In this document: positions 46,601 to 54,878 of the stretch, piece by piece
How positions within the stretch are numbered: position 1 is the stretch's first letter
How the letters are laid out: each line of letters starts with the position of its first letter
DNA from: Pseudomonas tehranensis
GTDB taxonomy: Bacteria > Pseudomonadota > Gammaproteobacteria > Pseudomonadales > Pseudomonadaceae
Assembly (NCBI RefSeq): GCF_014268615.1
Contig: NZ_JABWQV010000012.1
Location: 1 to 55,865, forward strand
DNA length: 55,865 nucleotides
Direction: 5' to 3'
Made by a program: the position numbers and the translations under genes
Notes under the pieces: generated by a model
The model's database searches: none
Told to the model about the DNA's origin: nothing
What the model saw: only the letters and a program-made list of their open reading frames with translations

Positions 46601-47553
46601 CCTGCATCAGCATTGTGATCCCGATGTTCAACGAGGCCCGACACATTGGCCGTACGTTGCAGGCGGCGCAGGAAGCCGCCCGCCAGGCGCAGATGGACTG
46701 CGAGCTGATCGTGGTGGACAACGGCTCCGACGATCATGGCCCGCGCATCGCCAACGAACTGGGCGCGCGCGTGCTGATCGTGCCTGGCGTGCACATCGGC
46801 GCCCTGCGCAACCGCGGTGCGGCCGTCGCTCACGGGGAATGGCTGGCGTTCATCGACGCCGACATCGAGATGCCGGCCAACTGGCTCACGCTGTTACTGG
46901 AACTCCAAGGCCAGGGCGATGTGCTGGGCCTGGACTTGGACACCCCCGCTCAGGCGCCTTGGTTCGCTCAAGCCTGGCAACGCCGAAGCCAACGCCCAGG
47001 CTCGCGTCCATTGCACCGGGTGCAGTGGCTGCCCAGCGCCAACCTGTTGTTGCGTCGCCAGTGGTTTGAGCAGGTCAGGGGGTTCGACGAAACCCTGCGC
47101 ACGGGCGAAGACAAGGATTTTTCCCTACGCCTGCGCGACGCCGGGGCGCAATTGCTGCTGGTCAATGAAAGCGTGGCCCTGCATTGGGGCTACGAAGGCA
47201 GTTGGCGGGAGTGGATGAGCAAGGAACTGTGGCGCCAGGGCAGCCATTGGCAATTGTTGCGCAGCCATGGTCCGAGCCTGCGTCTGCTGCGCTTTCCCGC
47301 GCTGTCCATCGGTGCCTGGGGCCTGGACTTTCTGGCGTTGGTCGCCCTGTTCCAGGGCCAGCCACGCATTGCCCTGATGCTGCTGTTGCTGACCTCCCTG
47401 CCCGCTTTGTTCCTCAGTCTGCGTCAAAGCGGGCGTAACGTGCGCCTGACGCTGCAACTGTGGGCCTTGCACGGGGTGCGCTTGCACCTGACCGGCGCCG
47501 CGCTGCTTCTCAACCTTTGTCATTGGAACGTCAGGAGACCTGCCCGTGGCTGA
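46597..47553 (+). CDS. Glycosyltransferase family 2
   Basis: From ATG 46597 the 318-residue protein has the GT-A inverting fold: SIVIPMFNEARHIGRTL, ELIVVDNGSDDHGP and FIDADIEMP (metal-binding DAD), then RGFDETLRTGEDKDFSLRLRDAG (catalytic ED region). A hydrophobic C-terminal part (LDFLALVALFQGQPRIALMLLLL) suggests membrane association. It should add a sugar to the repeat unit. Overlap with the upstream gene is ATGA and it overlaps the next gene's GTG by 8 bases. Confidence 0.92.
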   Translation: MTCISIVIPMFNEARHIGRTLQAAQEAARQAQMDCELIVVDNGSDDHGPRIANELGARVLIVPGVHIGALRNRGAAVAHGEWLAFIDADIEMPANWLTLLLELQGQGDVLGLDLDTPAQAPWFAQAWQRRSQRPGSRPLHRVQWLPSANLLLRRQWFEQVRGFDETLRTGEDKDFSLRLRDAGAQLLLVNESVALHWGYEGSWREWMSKELWRQGSHWQLLRSHGPSLRLLRFPALSIGAWGLDFLALVALFQGQPRIALMLLLLTSLPALFLSLRQSGRNVRLTLQLWALHGVRLHLTGAALLLNLCHWNVRRPARG

Positions 47554-48682
47554 ATTTCTTTACTGGTCGTGCCTGTTGCTGCCGGTGTACGCCTACCTCG
47601 GTTATCCGCTGATGCTGAGCCTGCTGGCGCCGCTGTTTCCGCTCCGGCGCTACGGGCCGGCGTTGCCGATGAACGTCAGCATTGTCATCGCCGCCCATAA
47701 CGAGGCACGGCACATCGAAGAGAAGCTGCGCACGTTGCTGGCCCAGGACTACCCGGCGCGCTCGCTGCAAATCATCCTGGCCAGCGACGGTTCCACCGAC
47801 GACACGGTGGCCTGCGCTCGGCAGGTCATCGACCCGCGTATCACCGTGCTCGACCTGCCGCGCCAGGGCAAGGCCGCTGCCCTGAATACCGGCGTGGCCC
47901 ACAGCACCGGAGAGATTCTGGTGTTCACCGACGCCGACAACCAATGGGCCGACGATACCCTCGGGCACCTGCTGGCCCCGCTGGACGATCCGGAAGTCGG
48001 CGCCTGTGCCGGGCACATGGAAATCCCCGTGCCGGGCAAGGGCCTGAGCCTGGGCGATAGCTTGTATCGGCATTACGAAGGCTGGCTGCGTCAGGTGGAG
48101 AGCCGCACAGGCTGCATGGTCTCGGCCGATGGCGCCTTGCTGGCCTTGCGGCGCGAGCTATTTGAACCCATACCGGCGCAGGTCAACGACGACTTCTTCC
48201 TGAGCACCTGTGCGCCGGCGGCGGGTAAATCCATCGTGTATGCGCCACTGGCCCGGGTCACCGACCAGGGTGTAGACGAAGCCGACAAACAGTTTCGCCG
48301 TCGCCAGCGGGTCACCGTGGGCGGCCTGCAAAGCCTGGCCCAGCGCCGGCAGTTGCTCAACCCCCTGCGTCACGGGCTCTACGCCATCGGCCTGATCAGC
48401 CACAAACTGATCCGTCGTCTGGCGCCAGTGTTGCTATTGCCGCTGCTGCTGAGCAACGCCTGGCTGTGGAATGAACATCTGTTCTATCGCCTGAGCCTGG
48501 TGGCGCAACTGCTCGGCTACGCCATCGCAATGATCGGCTTACTGGACGTAAGCCACCGCTTGCCCAGGCCCTTTCGCCTGGCCGCGTTCGTGCTGGTGAC
48601 GCTGGCGGGCATGAGCATCGGGCTGTGGCAGTTTCTGCGAGGTCATCGTTATAGCCAATGGAACCCCGAGCAGAACCGCTAA
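47546..48682 (+). CDS. Glycosyltransferase family 2, membrane-anchored
   Basis: The 378-residue protein starts at GTG 47546 with aggaga upstream. An N-terminal helix precedes the GT2 domain: VSIVIAAHNEARHIEEKL, IILASDGSTDDTVA, VFTDADNQWADD and CMVSADGALLALRREL. RRRQRVTVGGLQSL supplies the QxxRW-like region of processive or cellulose-synthase-type GT2. Three C-terminal helices follow, so it is membrane-bound. Processive activity is possible but not shown; it could also add a single sugar. Confidence 0.9.
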   Translation: MAEFLYWSCLLLPVYAYLGYPLMLSLLAPLFPLRRYGPALPMNVSIVIAAHNEARHIEEKLRTLLAQDYPARSLQIILASDGSTDDTVACARQVIDPRITVLDLPRQGKAAALNTGVAHSTGEILVFTDADNQWADDTLGHLLAPLDDPEVGACAGHMEIPVPGKGLSLGDSLYRHYEGWLRQVESRTGCMVSADGALLALRRELFEPIPAQVNDDFFLSTCAPAAGKSIVYAPLARVTDQGVDEADKQFRRRQRVTVGGLQSLAQRRQLLNPLRHGLYAIGLISHKLIRRLAPVLLLPLLLSNAWLWNEHLFYRLSLVAQLLGYAIAMIGLLDVSHRLPRPFRLAAFVLVTLAGMSIGLWQFLRGHRYSQWNPEQNR

Positions 48683-48693
48683 GGAGACGGCCC

Positions 48694-49698
48694 ATGTCCA
48701 TCAAACAAGTCTTCAAGCGCACCGGCGGCTGGCTGTACCTGAACACCTCCCTGGGTCGTGGTCCGTTGCGTGGTGCCGGCGTGATTCTGATGCTGCACCG
48801 GGTCCTTAACAATGACCGCGCCGCCGAGCTGCCCCATCGCAACGAATTGTGCGTGGGGCCAGAAGCCTTCGAGCATTTGCTGATCTGGCTGCAACGCTAT
48901 TTCGAATGCGTGCCCTTGATGAGCCTGCTGTTGGCGGACCCTGAAAGCGTCCCGAATCGCCCGCGAGTGGCGCTGACCTTCGACGACGGCTGGCGCGACA
49001 ACGCGATGAATGCCTTTCCTTTGCTGCGCCAATACCAGGTGCCGGCGAGTATTTTCCTGTCCACCGATTTCATCGGCAGCCGCCAGCACTTCTGGTGGGA
49101 AAGCATTGGCGAAACCCTGTGGGGCAGCCATGGACAAGTGGCGCGACATTCATTGATCGAGCATTTGCAGCACGCCGGCCGACCGTTGCCGGTGATGCTC
49201 GACGACCTGGATGACCAGCGCCGCAGCCTGTCGCTGATGCACTATCTGCAGAGCCTCAAGAGCCTTGACCCGCAGGTTTTGAACGATCTCACCGACGCCT
49301 GCCCCACGGGCGCCCAACCCCAGGCCCTGGACTGGTTCCAGGTACGGATGCTGGAAGATTCCGGGCTCATCCGCTTCGGCCCCCATGGTGCCAGCCACGC
49401 GATTCTCACCGCGCTGGATGATCAGCGCCTGCACGAAGAGCTGAGCCGCAGTCGGGCGGCCCTGGAGAACGGATGCGCCCAGCCGCTGCCGGTGTATTGC
49501 TACCCCAATGGCGATCACGATGAGCGCGTGCGTCAACAGGTGGCGGCCCACGGCTTTCCATTTGCCCTGGGCACCGAAACCGGCTTGTATCGCACCGACG
49601 GCGACCCGTTGAACCTGCCGCGCTTCGGCGTCAGCCAACGCAACGCCCAGCACCCTGAATTGCTGGCTTGGCGCATTCGCCGGGGGACACGCCCATGA
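48694..49698 (+). CDS. Polysaccharide deacetylase family protein
   Basis: From ATG 48694 with SD aaggaga, the 334-residue protein has the NodB-like carbohydrate esterase fold: GAGVILMLHRVL, VALTFDDGWRDNAMNAFPLL (metal-binding and catalytic Asp), YQVPASIFLSTDFIG and FGPHGASHAIL. There is no signal peptide, so it should act in the cytoplasm, possibly on a lipid-linked or nucleotide sugar. In this operon it probably removes acetyl from an N-acetyl sugar of the repeat. Substrate is unproven. Confidence 0.9.
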   Translation: MSIKQVFKRTGGWLYLNTSLGRGPLRGAGVILMLHRVLNNDRAAELPHRNELCVGPEAFEHLLIWLQRYFECVPLMSLLLADPESVPNRPRVALTFDDGWRDNAMNAFPLLRQYQVPASIFLSTDFIGSRQHFWWESIGETLWGSHGQVARHSLIEHLQHAGRPLPVMLDDLDDQRRSLSLMHYLQSLKSLDPQVLNDLTDACPTGAQPQALDWFQVRMLEDSGLIRFGPHGASHAILTALDDQRLHEELSRSRAALENGCAQPLPVYCYPNGDHDERVRQQVAAHGFPFALGTETGLYRTDGDPLNLPRFGVSQRNAQHPELLAWRIRRGTRP

Positions 49699-50999
49699 GC
49701 CGCGGCCACTACCTCAAGCATCTGGCCCTGAGCATGGGTACACGCCTGGCGATGATTGGCCTGCGCCTGCTGCGCAATGTGCTGCTGGCGCGGATCCTTG
49801 GGCCCAGTGAACGCGGGCTGTTCGCACTGCTGAGCACGCTGCCGGACCTGATCAGCGCCGTCACCAGTGGCGGCTTGAATTCGGCCGTGGGCTATCAAGC
49901 GGCTCAACAACGCTCGATGGGCCTGCTGCTCAGCCAGGTGCTGGTCTTCGGCTGCCTGTTGGCCGGGTTGTTGACGGTACTGGTCGTGGCGCTGGTGCGC
50001 GAATTCGGCGGCGAACTGGACATCACCACGCAGTTGGGGCTGTTGGCGTGGCTGCTGCTGTTGGCGGTGCCGTTGACCGTGCTCAAGAGCGGCCTGCTGA
50101 CCCTGCACAATGCCTCCGGCGGCGTTGGCGCCTTCAATGCCCTGCGACTGATGGAGTCCCTGGCACCGCTGTTGCTGTTCCTGGCGCTGTTCTGGATGTG
50201 GAAAGACACTGCCCTGGAAGCGGCGCTGATCAGTTGGTTGGCAGGTCTGAGCCTGGTGGTGTTGGCCGGTTGGGTCTGGCTGCGGCGGGACCACCCGTTC
50301 ACCTTGCAATGGGATCGCTCCCACCAGAAGGAGCTGTTGCGCTACGGCGCCCGCAGCCACCCCGATTTGATGTTCCAGCAAGTGGTACTGCGCTCGGATT
50401 ACCTGTTCATCGGCGCCCTGCTGGGCAGCACTGCCCTGGGCCATTACGCCATGGCCAGCGCCGCCGCCGAACTGCTGCTGATCGTGCCGGAGGCGGTTAC
50501 CACACCGCTGATGAAGCGCCTGCTGCAGCAGGACTCCGACATGAAACGCCTGACGCCTCTGGCCCTGCGCCTGACCGCCACGGTCATGCTCGGCGCCTGC
50601 CTGGGCATGGCACTGATTGGTGAATGGCTGATCGTCACGCTGTTCGGCGCGGCCTACCAACCGGCGTATCCCGCCTTGCTGGCGCTGCTGCCGGGGCTGT
50701 TCGGGCTGTGTTACGCGAGCATTTTGCGCCTGGACCTGCTGGGCAAGAACCGCCCTGGTACGGTTTCGCTGCTGATGGGGGTTGGGGCGTTATTAAACCT
50801 GGCGTTGAACCTGATCCTGATTCCGCGTTACGGCATCGTCGGGGCCGCCGCGGCTTCTTCGGTCGCCTATATGACCGTGACCATCGCGCTACTGGCGATG
50901 TACTGCCGCCTCAGTGGCGTGGCGTTGTGGCAGACGCTGATCATCCTGCCCAGTGACCTGCTGCCGATGCGGCAGATGCTGATGGGGAAATCCGCATGA
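49695..50999 (+). CDS. Wzx-type flippase (polysaccharide transporter family)
   Basis: The 434-residue membrane protein from ATG 49695 (ATGA overlap) has about 12 helices and the MATE/MOP pattern of Wzx flippases: LRNVLLARILGPSERGLFALLSTLPDLISAV at the start and LLRYGARSHPDLMFQQVVLRSDYLFIGALLG in the middle. It should turn the lipid-linked repeat unit to the periplasmic face for the Wzy-like polymerase. Its final 31 codons are repeated at 51965-52060, in the remnant between the two acetyltransferase-like genes. Confidence 0.92.
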   Translation: MSRGHYLKHLALSMGTRLAMIGLRLLRNVLLARILGPSERGLFALLSTLPDLISAVTSGGLNSAVGYQAAQQRSMGLLLSQVLVFGCLLAGLLTVLVVALVREFGGELDITTQLGLLAWLLLLAVPLTVLKSGLLTLHNASGGVGAFNALRLMESLAPLLLFLALFWMWKDTALEAALISWLAGLSLVVLAGWVWLRRDHPFTLQWDRSHQKELLRYGARSHPDLMFQQVVLRSDYLFIGALLGSTALGHYAMASAAAELLLIVPEAVTTPLMKRLLQQDSDMKRLTPLALRLTATVMLGACLGMALIGEWLIVTLFGAAYQPAYPALLALLPGLFGLCYASILRLDLLGKNRPGTVSLLMGVGALLNLALNLILIPRYGIVGAAAASSVAYMTVTIALLAMYCRLSGVALWQTLIILPSDLLPMRQMLMGKSA

Positions 51000-51012
51000 A
51001 CGCCGTCGTCAG

Positions 51013-51124
51013 GCAGACCGCCATCGCGCGCAGGCTCGCTCCCACAGGGCCCGGCGCCGGGCACAAAAACTGCGGTCGCTACACCTCCACTGTGGGAGCG
51101 AGCCTGCTCGCGATGGCGGTCTGC
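51013..51124. repeat. REPIN (inverted REP pair) inside the exopolysaccharide operon
   Basis: The inverted arm (gcagaccgccatcgcgcg through gctcgctcccaca, 51013-51046) and the direct arm (tgtgggagcgagcctgctcg through gcggtctgc, 51091-51124) are near-exact reverse complements around a 44-base spacer. It lies between the Wzx-like gene and the first acetyltransferase-like gene. Confidence 0.85.
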
Positions 51125-51238
51125 CCGGTGCCTATGCAAACCCGTCAGATCGGGTTTCTCCTGCCCGCAGACACCCTGTTTTGCCATGGATTGGAGCACA
51201 CCCCTTTTCTCCCAACATACCACCCGTCAGGAGGCACC

Positions 51239-51928
51239 ATGAAGTCCCTGCAAAAATTGCGTGATCGCATCCAGAAGAAAGGCCTGCGCGCCGTGTTCAA
51301 ACAGCTGTGCAGGCGCTACGTGTATTTCCACTCCCGACTGGTGTGGCTGGAGCACGATGTGCGGATCCCGCTTCCCCCGCATAACCTCAAGCCCTATCCA
51401 CCAATGCGCCTGGAGTTCATCACGGTCAGCAATGCCGACGCGTTTGCCCGGCACTTTGGCGACCGCGTCGAAACCATGCGCGAGCTCGCGGCCGAAGGCT
51501 ACACAGGCTTGATGTACCTGGATAGTGAGGGCGACACCGTGGGTTTCGCCTGGGGTAGTACGCGAGACTATTTCGACCGCCATTTCTATCGCTGCAACTT
51601 CCCGATCCAGCCTGGCGAGTACTTTCAGTTCGGTGGCGAGATGATCCGTGCCTACTGGGGTTCCAGGATGTCGGCGGACATGCAGTTGGAAATCTGGAAG
51701 ATCATGGCAGACAAAGGTTGCGACACCATGGTCGATGTCTGCGACTTGCAAAACATCCCGGCGATCAAGATGCATCTGCGCATGGGCTTCCAGGAACGCG
51801 GCAAGATCACCCATGTGTATCGCCTGTTCGGTCACTGGCGGTTTTTCCGTGACACGTTTTACCGCGGCTCGGTTCTGGGCGCTTTTCAGAAACCGGCCCA
51901 GTCGGTTGCATCGGCTGCGGCGGCCTGA
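51239..51928 (+). CDS. GNAT-like acetyltransferase, copy 1 of a tandem pair
   Basis: The 229-residue protein from ATG 51239 (SD caggagg) reads MKSLQKLRDRIQKKGLRAVF at the start and has GNAT-like blocks around FGDRVETMRELAAEGYTGLMYLDSEGDTVGFAWGS and DVCDLQNIPAIKMHLRMGFQERGKITHVYRLFG (the last part like the end of a GNAT fold). It is about 70% identical by eye to the next gene. It probably adds an acyl group during exopolysaccharide synthesis. The stop overlaps a truncated copy of the downstream gene's start (TGATG). Confidence 0.82.
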   Translation: MKSLQKLRDRIQKKGLRAVFKQLCRRYVYFHSRLVWLEHDVRIPLPPHNLKPYPPMRLEFITVSNADAFARHFGDRVETMRELAAEGYTGLMYLDSEGDTVGFAWGSTRDYFDRHFYRCNFPIQPGEYFQFGGEMIRAYWGSRMSADMQLEIWKIMADKGCDTMVDVCDLQNIPAIKMHLRMGFQERGKITHVYRLFGHWRFFRDTFYRGSVLGAFQKPAQSVASAAAA

Positions 51929-51963
51929 TGGCCATGGCGATACGGCTCCAATGGTGTCGTTCC
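51928..51963 (+). pseudogene. 5' remnant of the BioF2-type acyltransferase gene
   Basis: These 12 codons read MAMAIRLQWCRS, against MSMAIRFQWCRS at 52832-52867, and start in the same TGATG overlap with an acetyltransferase-like stop. They break off into flippase 3' sequence at about 51964. This is one side of a tandem-duplication junction. Confidence 0.85.
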
Positions 51964-51964
51964 T

Positions 51965-52060
51965 TGCCGCCTCAGCGGCGTGGCGCCGTGGCAGACACAG
52001 ATCATCCTGCCCAGCGACTTGCTACCGATACGCCGCAGGCTGATGGGGACATCAGCATGA
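51965..52060 (+). pseudogene. 3' remnant of the Wzx flippase gene
   Basis: Read from 51965, the frame gives CRLSGVAPWQTQIILPSDLL and then PIRRRLMGTSA before a TGA. The true flippase ends CRLSGVALWQTLIILPSDLL and then PMRQMLMGKSA at 50904-50999. About 25 of 31 residues agree and both end at the same codon. It has no start and is a duplication scar, not a gene. Confidence 0.87.
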
Positions 52061-52078
52061 ACGCGTTCGTCAGCCAAA

Positions 52079-52110
52079 CCACCATCGCGAGCCAGCTCGC
52101 GATGGTGGCC
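52079..52110. repeat. Short REP-derived palindrome
   Basis: The stretch ccaccatcgcgagc-ca-gctcgcgatggtgg is a near-perfect hairpin. It occupies the place of the 112-base REPIN of the first duplication copy. It looks like a shrunken or collapsed REPIN. Confidence 0.7.
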
Positions 52111-52142
52111 ACTCCCCAACCCGCCACCCGTCAGGAGGCACC

Positions 52143-52832
52143 ATGAACGTTCTGCAAAAACTGCTTGATCGCATCCAGAAGAAAGGCCTGCGCACCGTCC
52201 TCAAAAAACTGTGCCGACGCTACGTGTTTTTCCATTCGCAACTGATATGGATGGAACGTGACCTGGTGAGCCCGATTCGCCCCTGCAAACTCAAGCCTTA
52301 CTCACCGTTGCGCCGGGAAGTCATCACTACCAGCAATGCCGATGCTTTCGCCACCCACTTCGGCGACCGCGTCGAGACCATGCGTGAGCTGGCAGCCGAA
52401 GGCCACACCGGCTTGATGTACTTGGACGACAAGGGCGACACCGTGAGTTTTATCTGGGGCAGTCAACGCGACTATTTCGACCGCCACTTCTATGGTTGCT
52501 GGTTCCCGGTCAAACCGGGCGAGTTCTTCGAGTTCGGCGGTGAAATGATCCGCGCCTATTGGGGCAGTCAGTTGTCGGTGGACGTGCAACTGGATCTCTG
52601 GAAGACCATGGCCGACAAAGGCAGCGACAAAGTAGTCGATGTCTGCGATCTGGAGAATATTCCAGCCGTCAAACTGCACTTGCGCATGGACTATCAAGAG
52701 CGCGGCCAAATCACCCATGTGTATTGCCTGTTTGGCCGCTGGCGCTTTTTCCGCGACACATTCTATAGCGGCTCGCTACTGGAGGCGTTTCGCAAACCCG
52801 CGCGGCCGACCGCCACCACGGCGACGGCCTGA
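52143..52832 (+). CDS. GNAT-like acetyltransferase, copy 2 of a tandem pair
   Basis: This 229-residue protein (ATG 52143, caggagg SD) is a paralogue of the gene before it: equal length, the same start (MNVLQKLLDRIQKKGLRTVL) and conserved blocks FGDRVETMRELAAEGHTGLM, YFDRHFYG and FGGEMIRAYWGS. About 70% identity by eye shows the copies have diverged since duplication, with both frames intact, so both may be functional. Substrates may now differ. Stop and next start overlap as TGATG. Confidence 0.83.
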   Translation: MNVLQKLLDRIQKKGLRTVLKKLCRRYVFFHSQLIWMERDLVSPIRPCKLKPYSPLRREVITTSNADAFATHFGDRVETMRELAAEGHTGLMYLDDKGDTVSFIWGSQRDYFDRHFYGCWFPVKPGEFFEFGGEMIRAYWGSQLSVDVQLDLWKTMADKGSDKVVDVCDLENIPAVKLHLRMDYQERGQITHVYCLFGRWRFFRDTFYSGSLLEAFRKPARPTATTATA

Positions 52833-54013
52833 TGTCCATGGCGATCAGGTTCCAATGGTGCCGTTCCCTGGGTGCGGACTTCCCCGCAACAGCTTATGAA
52901 CAGCTGCGAACCCAGGTGGCCGACACTACACCGTTCAACACGTTGGCCTGGCTGCAAGCTGCGGAATTTGCGCTGCTGCCCGATCAGCAGCTCAATGTAC
53001 TGCTTGGCTGGCAGGATCAGACACTGTGCCTGTGTCTACCGCTGATAGCGGGGCGCGAGCGCATCGGCGGGCTGCGGTTTCGGGTGTTGCGTCACTTGGG
53101 CTATCCATTGGCTGACCGCATCGCACCGCTGATACGCCTGGACGCCGAGGGGATGGCAGCAGCGCTGATGCAGATCCGCCAACATCTGCCCCATGCGCTG
53201 CTGCAGTTGAATGAAGTCACCGAGCCGGTGGGTGAAGGCAGCGTCCTCAGCGCCTGGATGGCCCTGAGCTCCACCGGGGAACGGCGGCTTAGTTGTCGGG
53301 TGCCGGTGCATTTGATCAGCGACAGCGACCGCCAGGAAATTTCCGGTGATCCGCGCTACAAGTTACGCCGGGCGCGCAAGCGGATCGCCGCCTGCGGCGC
53401 CCAGATCCGCCGGGTGACGCCGGACGCCATCAGCATGGGCCTGCTGCTGCACGACCTTGCCGAAGTGGAGGCAGCCAGTTGGAAGGGCGAAGAAGGTGTC
53501 GGTATTTTTGCCGACCCCGGGCGTCGGCAGTGGATGAATCACGCCTTCACGGCGCTCGCCGCTGAGGGCATGGTGCGGGTGGTGATGTTGGAGCTGGACG
53601 GCCGCTGCATCAGCTATCGCCTTGGCCTGCTGGACCAGGGACGGCTGTACGATTACAACCTGGCGTTCCTGCCGCAGCATGCCGATCTGGGCAGCGGCCG
53701 GGTTCTGCTTGAGGAGTGGATTCGCTGGGGGCTGGATGACAACTGGCGCTGGATCGATGCGTCGCGGGTCAGCCTGGAGAACTCCAGCCATCAACTGCAT
53801 GAACGCATGACCGGACAACTGGAGCACTGGCGTTGGAGTTTTTATTCATGGCAGCCCGACGGCCTGGTATTAGGGCTGGCCTTACGGTTATGGAAAAGCC
53901 TCAAGCCGCTATTGCACAAGCGCCCCGCCGGGCAAACCGCAACAGCCGCTTCGCCATCGCCCCCCAAGCACAAGGATAATGTGAATGCCCCGCCAAGTGA
54001 TCGTCAACGCTGA
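52832..54013 (+). CDS. BioF2/CelD-type GNAT acyltransferase
   Basis: The 393-residue protein has the double GNAT pattern of BioF2-like/CelD proteins linked to polysaccharide synthesis. Landmarks are AWLQAAEFALLPDQQLNVLLGW at the N-terminus, KLRRARKRIAACGAQIRRV in the middle, EAASWKGEEGVGIFADPGRRQWM, and LDGRCISYRLGLLDQGRLYDYNLAFLP near the end. It probably transfers an acyl group, for example to the repeat unit. Its tail is low complexity (TATAASPSPPKHK) and overlaps the next gene by 29 bases, so C-terminal residues may be dispensable. Confidence 0.82.
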   Translation: MSMAIRFQWCRSLGADFPATAYEQLRTQVADTTPFNTLAWLQAAEFALLPDQQLNVLLGWQDQTLCLCLPLIAGRERIGGLRFRVLRHLGYPLADRIAPLIRLDAEGMAAALMQIRQHLPHALLQLNEVTEPVGEGSVLSAWMALSSTGERRLSCRVPVHLISDSDRQEISGDPRYKLRRARKRIAACGAQIRRVTPDAISMGLLLHDLAEVEAASWKGEEGVGIFADPGRRQWMNHAFTALAAEGMVRVVMLELDGRCISYRLGLLDQGRLYDYNLAFLPQHADLGSGRVLLEEWIRWGLDDNWRWIDASRVSLENSSHQLHERMTGQLEHWRWSFYSWQPDGLVLGLALRLWKSLKPLLHKRPAGQTATAASPSPPKHKDNVNAPPSDRQR

Positions 54014-54779
54014 CGACTTCGGACTCGACCTGAACGAAAACGCGCTCATCCTGCGAGCCTTCGAAGCGGGCGTGATCAGCTCGGCCACGGCCATGGCCAA
54101 TATGCCGGCTTTCGAGCAAGCCTGTGAAATGGCCCGACAACCACTGCTCGACGGCCGAATCGGCTTGCATTTCAACCTCAGCTACGGCCGCCCACTGAGC
54201 CAGACCATTGCTCGGCGACCGGCGTTTTGCGACGCCAACGGCGAGTTCGACCTGGATCTCTCGCGCTACTGCCTGCGTCTCGGTTCAAAGGACCTCACCG
54301 CGGTGCAGGAAGAACTCGATGCCCAGTGGCAACGCTGCCTGGACTGCGGCCTGCGGCCCAGCCACCTCGACTCCCATCAACACGTGCATAACATCTGGCC
54401 CATTGGGGAGCTGGTGGCCCGCTTCGCCGCCCGACAGGGCGTGCCGATTCGACTGGCGCGTAACCTGGGGGCGAACCTTAACCTGCCCAAGCGCCTGTTC
54501 AAAACGCTGCTCAACCGCCGCCTGCGCAGTCTGTGCGGCGCAACGGCCGACTACGTCTGCACACCGGCCGACCTGCACCATACGGCGCCGCCGGGCCACG
54601 GTTCGCTTGAGGTGATCGTTCATCCATTGCATCTGGATGAAGATTTTGGCGACGCGAGCCTGGCGCCAGGGGACTCATTGACCCAAGTGCTGCATAGGCG
54701 CCTGGCGGGCGTGCCGAGGGTGGCGTACGGCGCGGCGGTAAAGGTTTTGAGGCTGAGCGAATATGGGGATGTGCAGTGA
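53985..54779 (+). CDS. ChbG/HpnK (YdjC-like) carbohydrate deacetylase
   Basis: The 264-residue protein is a YdjC-family deacetylase with the metal-binding Asp-Asp of VIVNADDFGLDLNENALILRAFEAGVI, IGLHFNLSYGRPL (His) and LDSHQHVHNIW (His pair). The family removes N-acetyl groups from small sugars such as chitobiose. As a second, unrelated deacetylase in this operon it suggests processing of N-acetyl sugars or breakdown products. It is the last clearly coupled gene of the cluster. SD aagga lies 9 bases before the ATG. Confidence 0.9.
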   Translation: MPRQVIVNADDFGLDLNENALILRAFEAGVISSATAMANMPAFEQACEMARQPLLDGRIGLHFNLSYGRPLSQTIARRPAFCDANGEFDLDLSRYCLRLGSKDLTAVQEELDAQWQRCLDCGLRPSHLDSHQHVHNIWPIGELVARFAARQGVPIRLARNLGANLNLPKRLFKTLLNRRLRSLCGATADYVCTPADLHHTAPPGHGSLEVIVHPLHLDEDFGDASLAPGDSLTQVLHRRLAGVPRVAYGAAVKVLRLSEYGDVQ

Positions 54780-54878
54780 TTCAAGAGACGCGACCAAACA
54801 GGCCATCCGAAATCCCTCCATCCTTCAGACGAATCTGATAAAAAAGCACCTTCATGTCTTGAGCAGCGAATCGCATCG

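Noticed and set aside
51928..52146. A 72-codon frame between the two acetyltransferase-like genes
   Set aside because: It reads through the 5' remnant and then out of frame through the flippase remnant, so it is a duplication scar rather than a gene.
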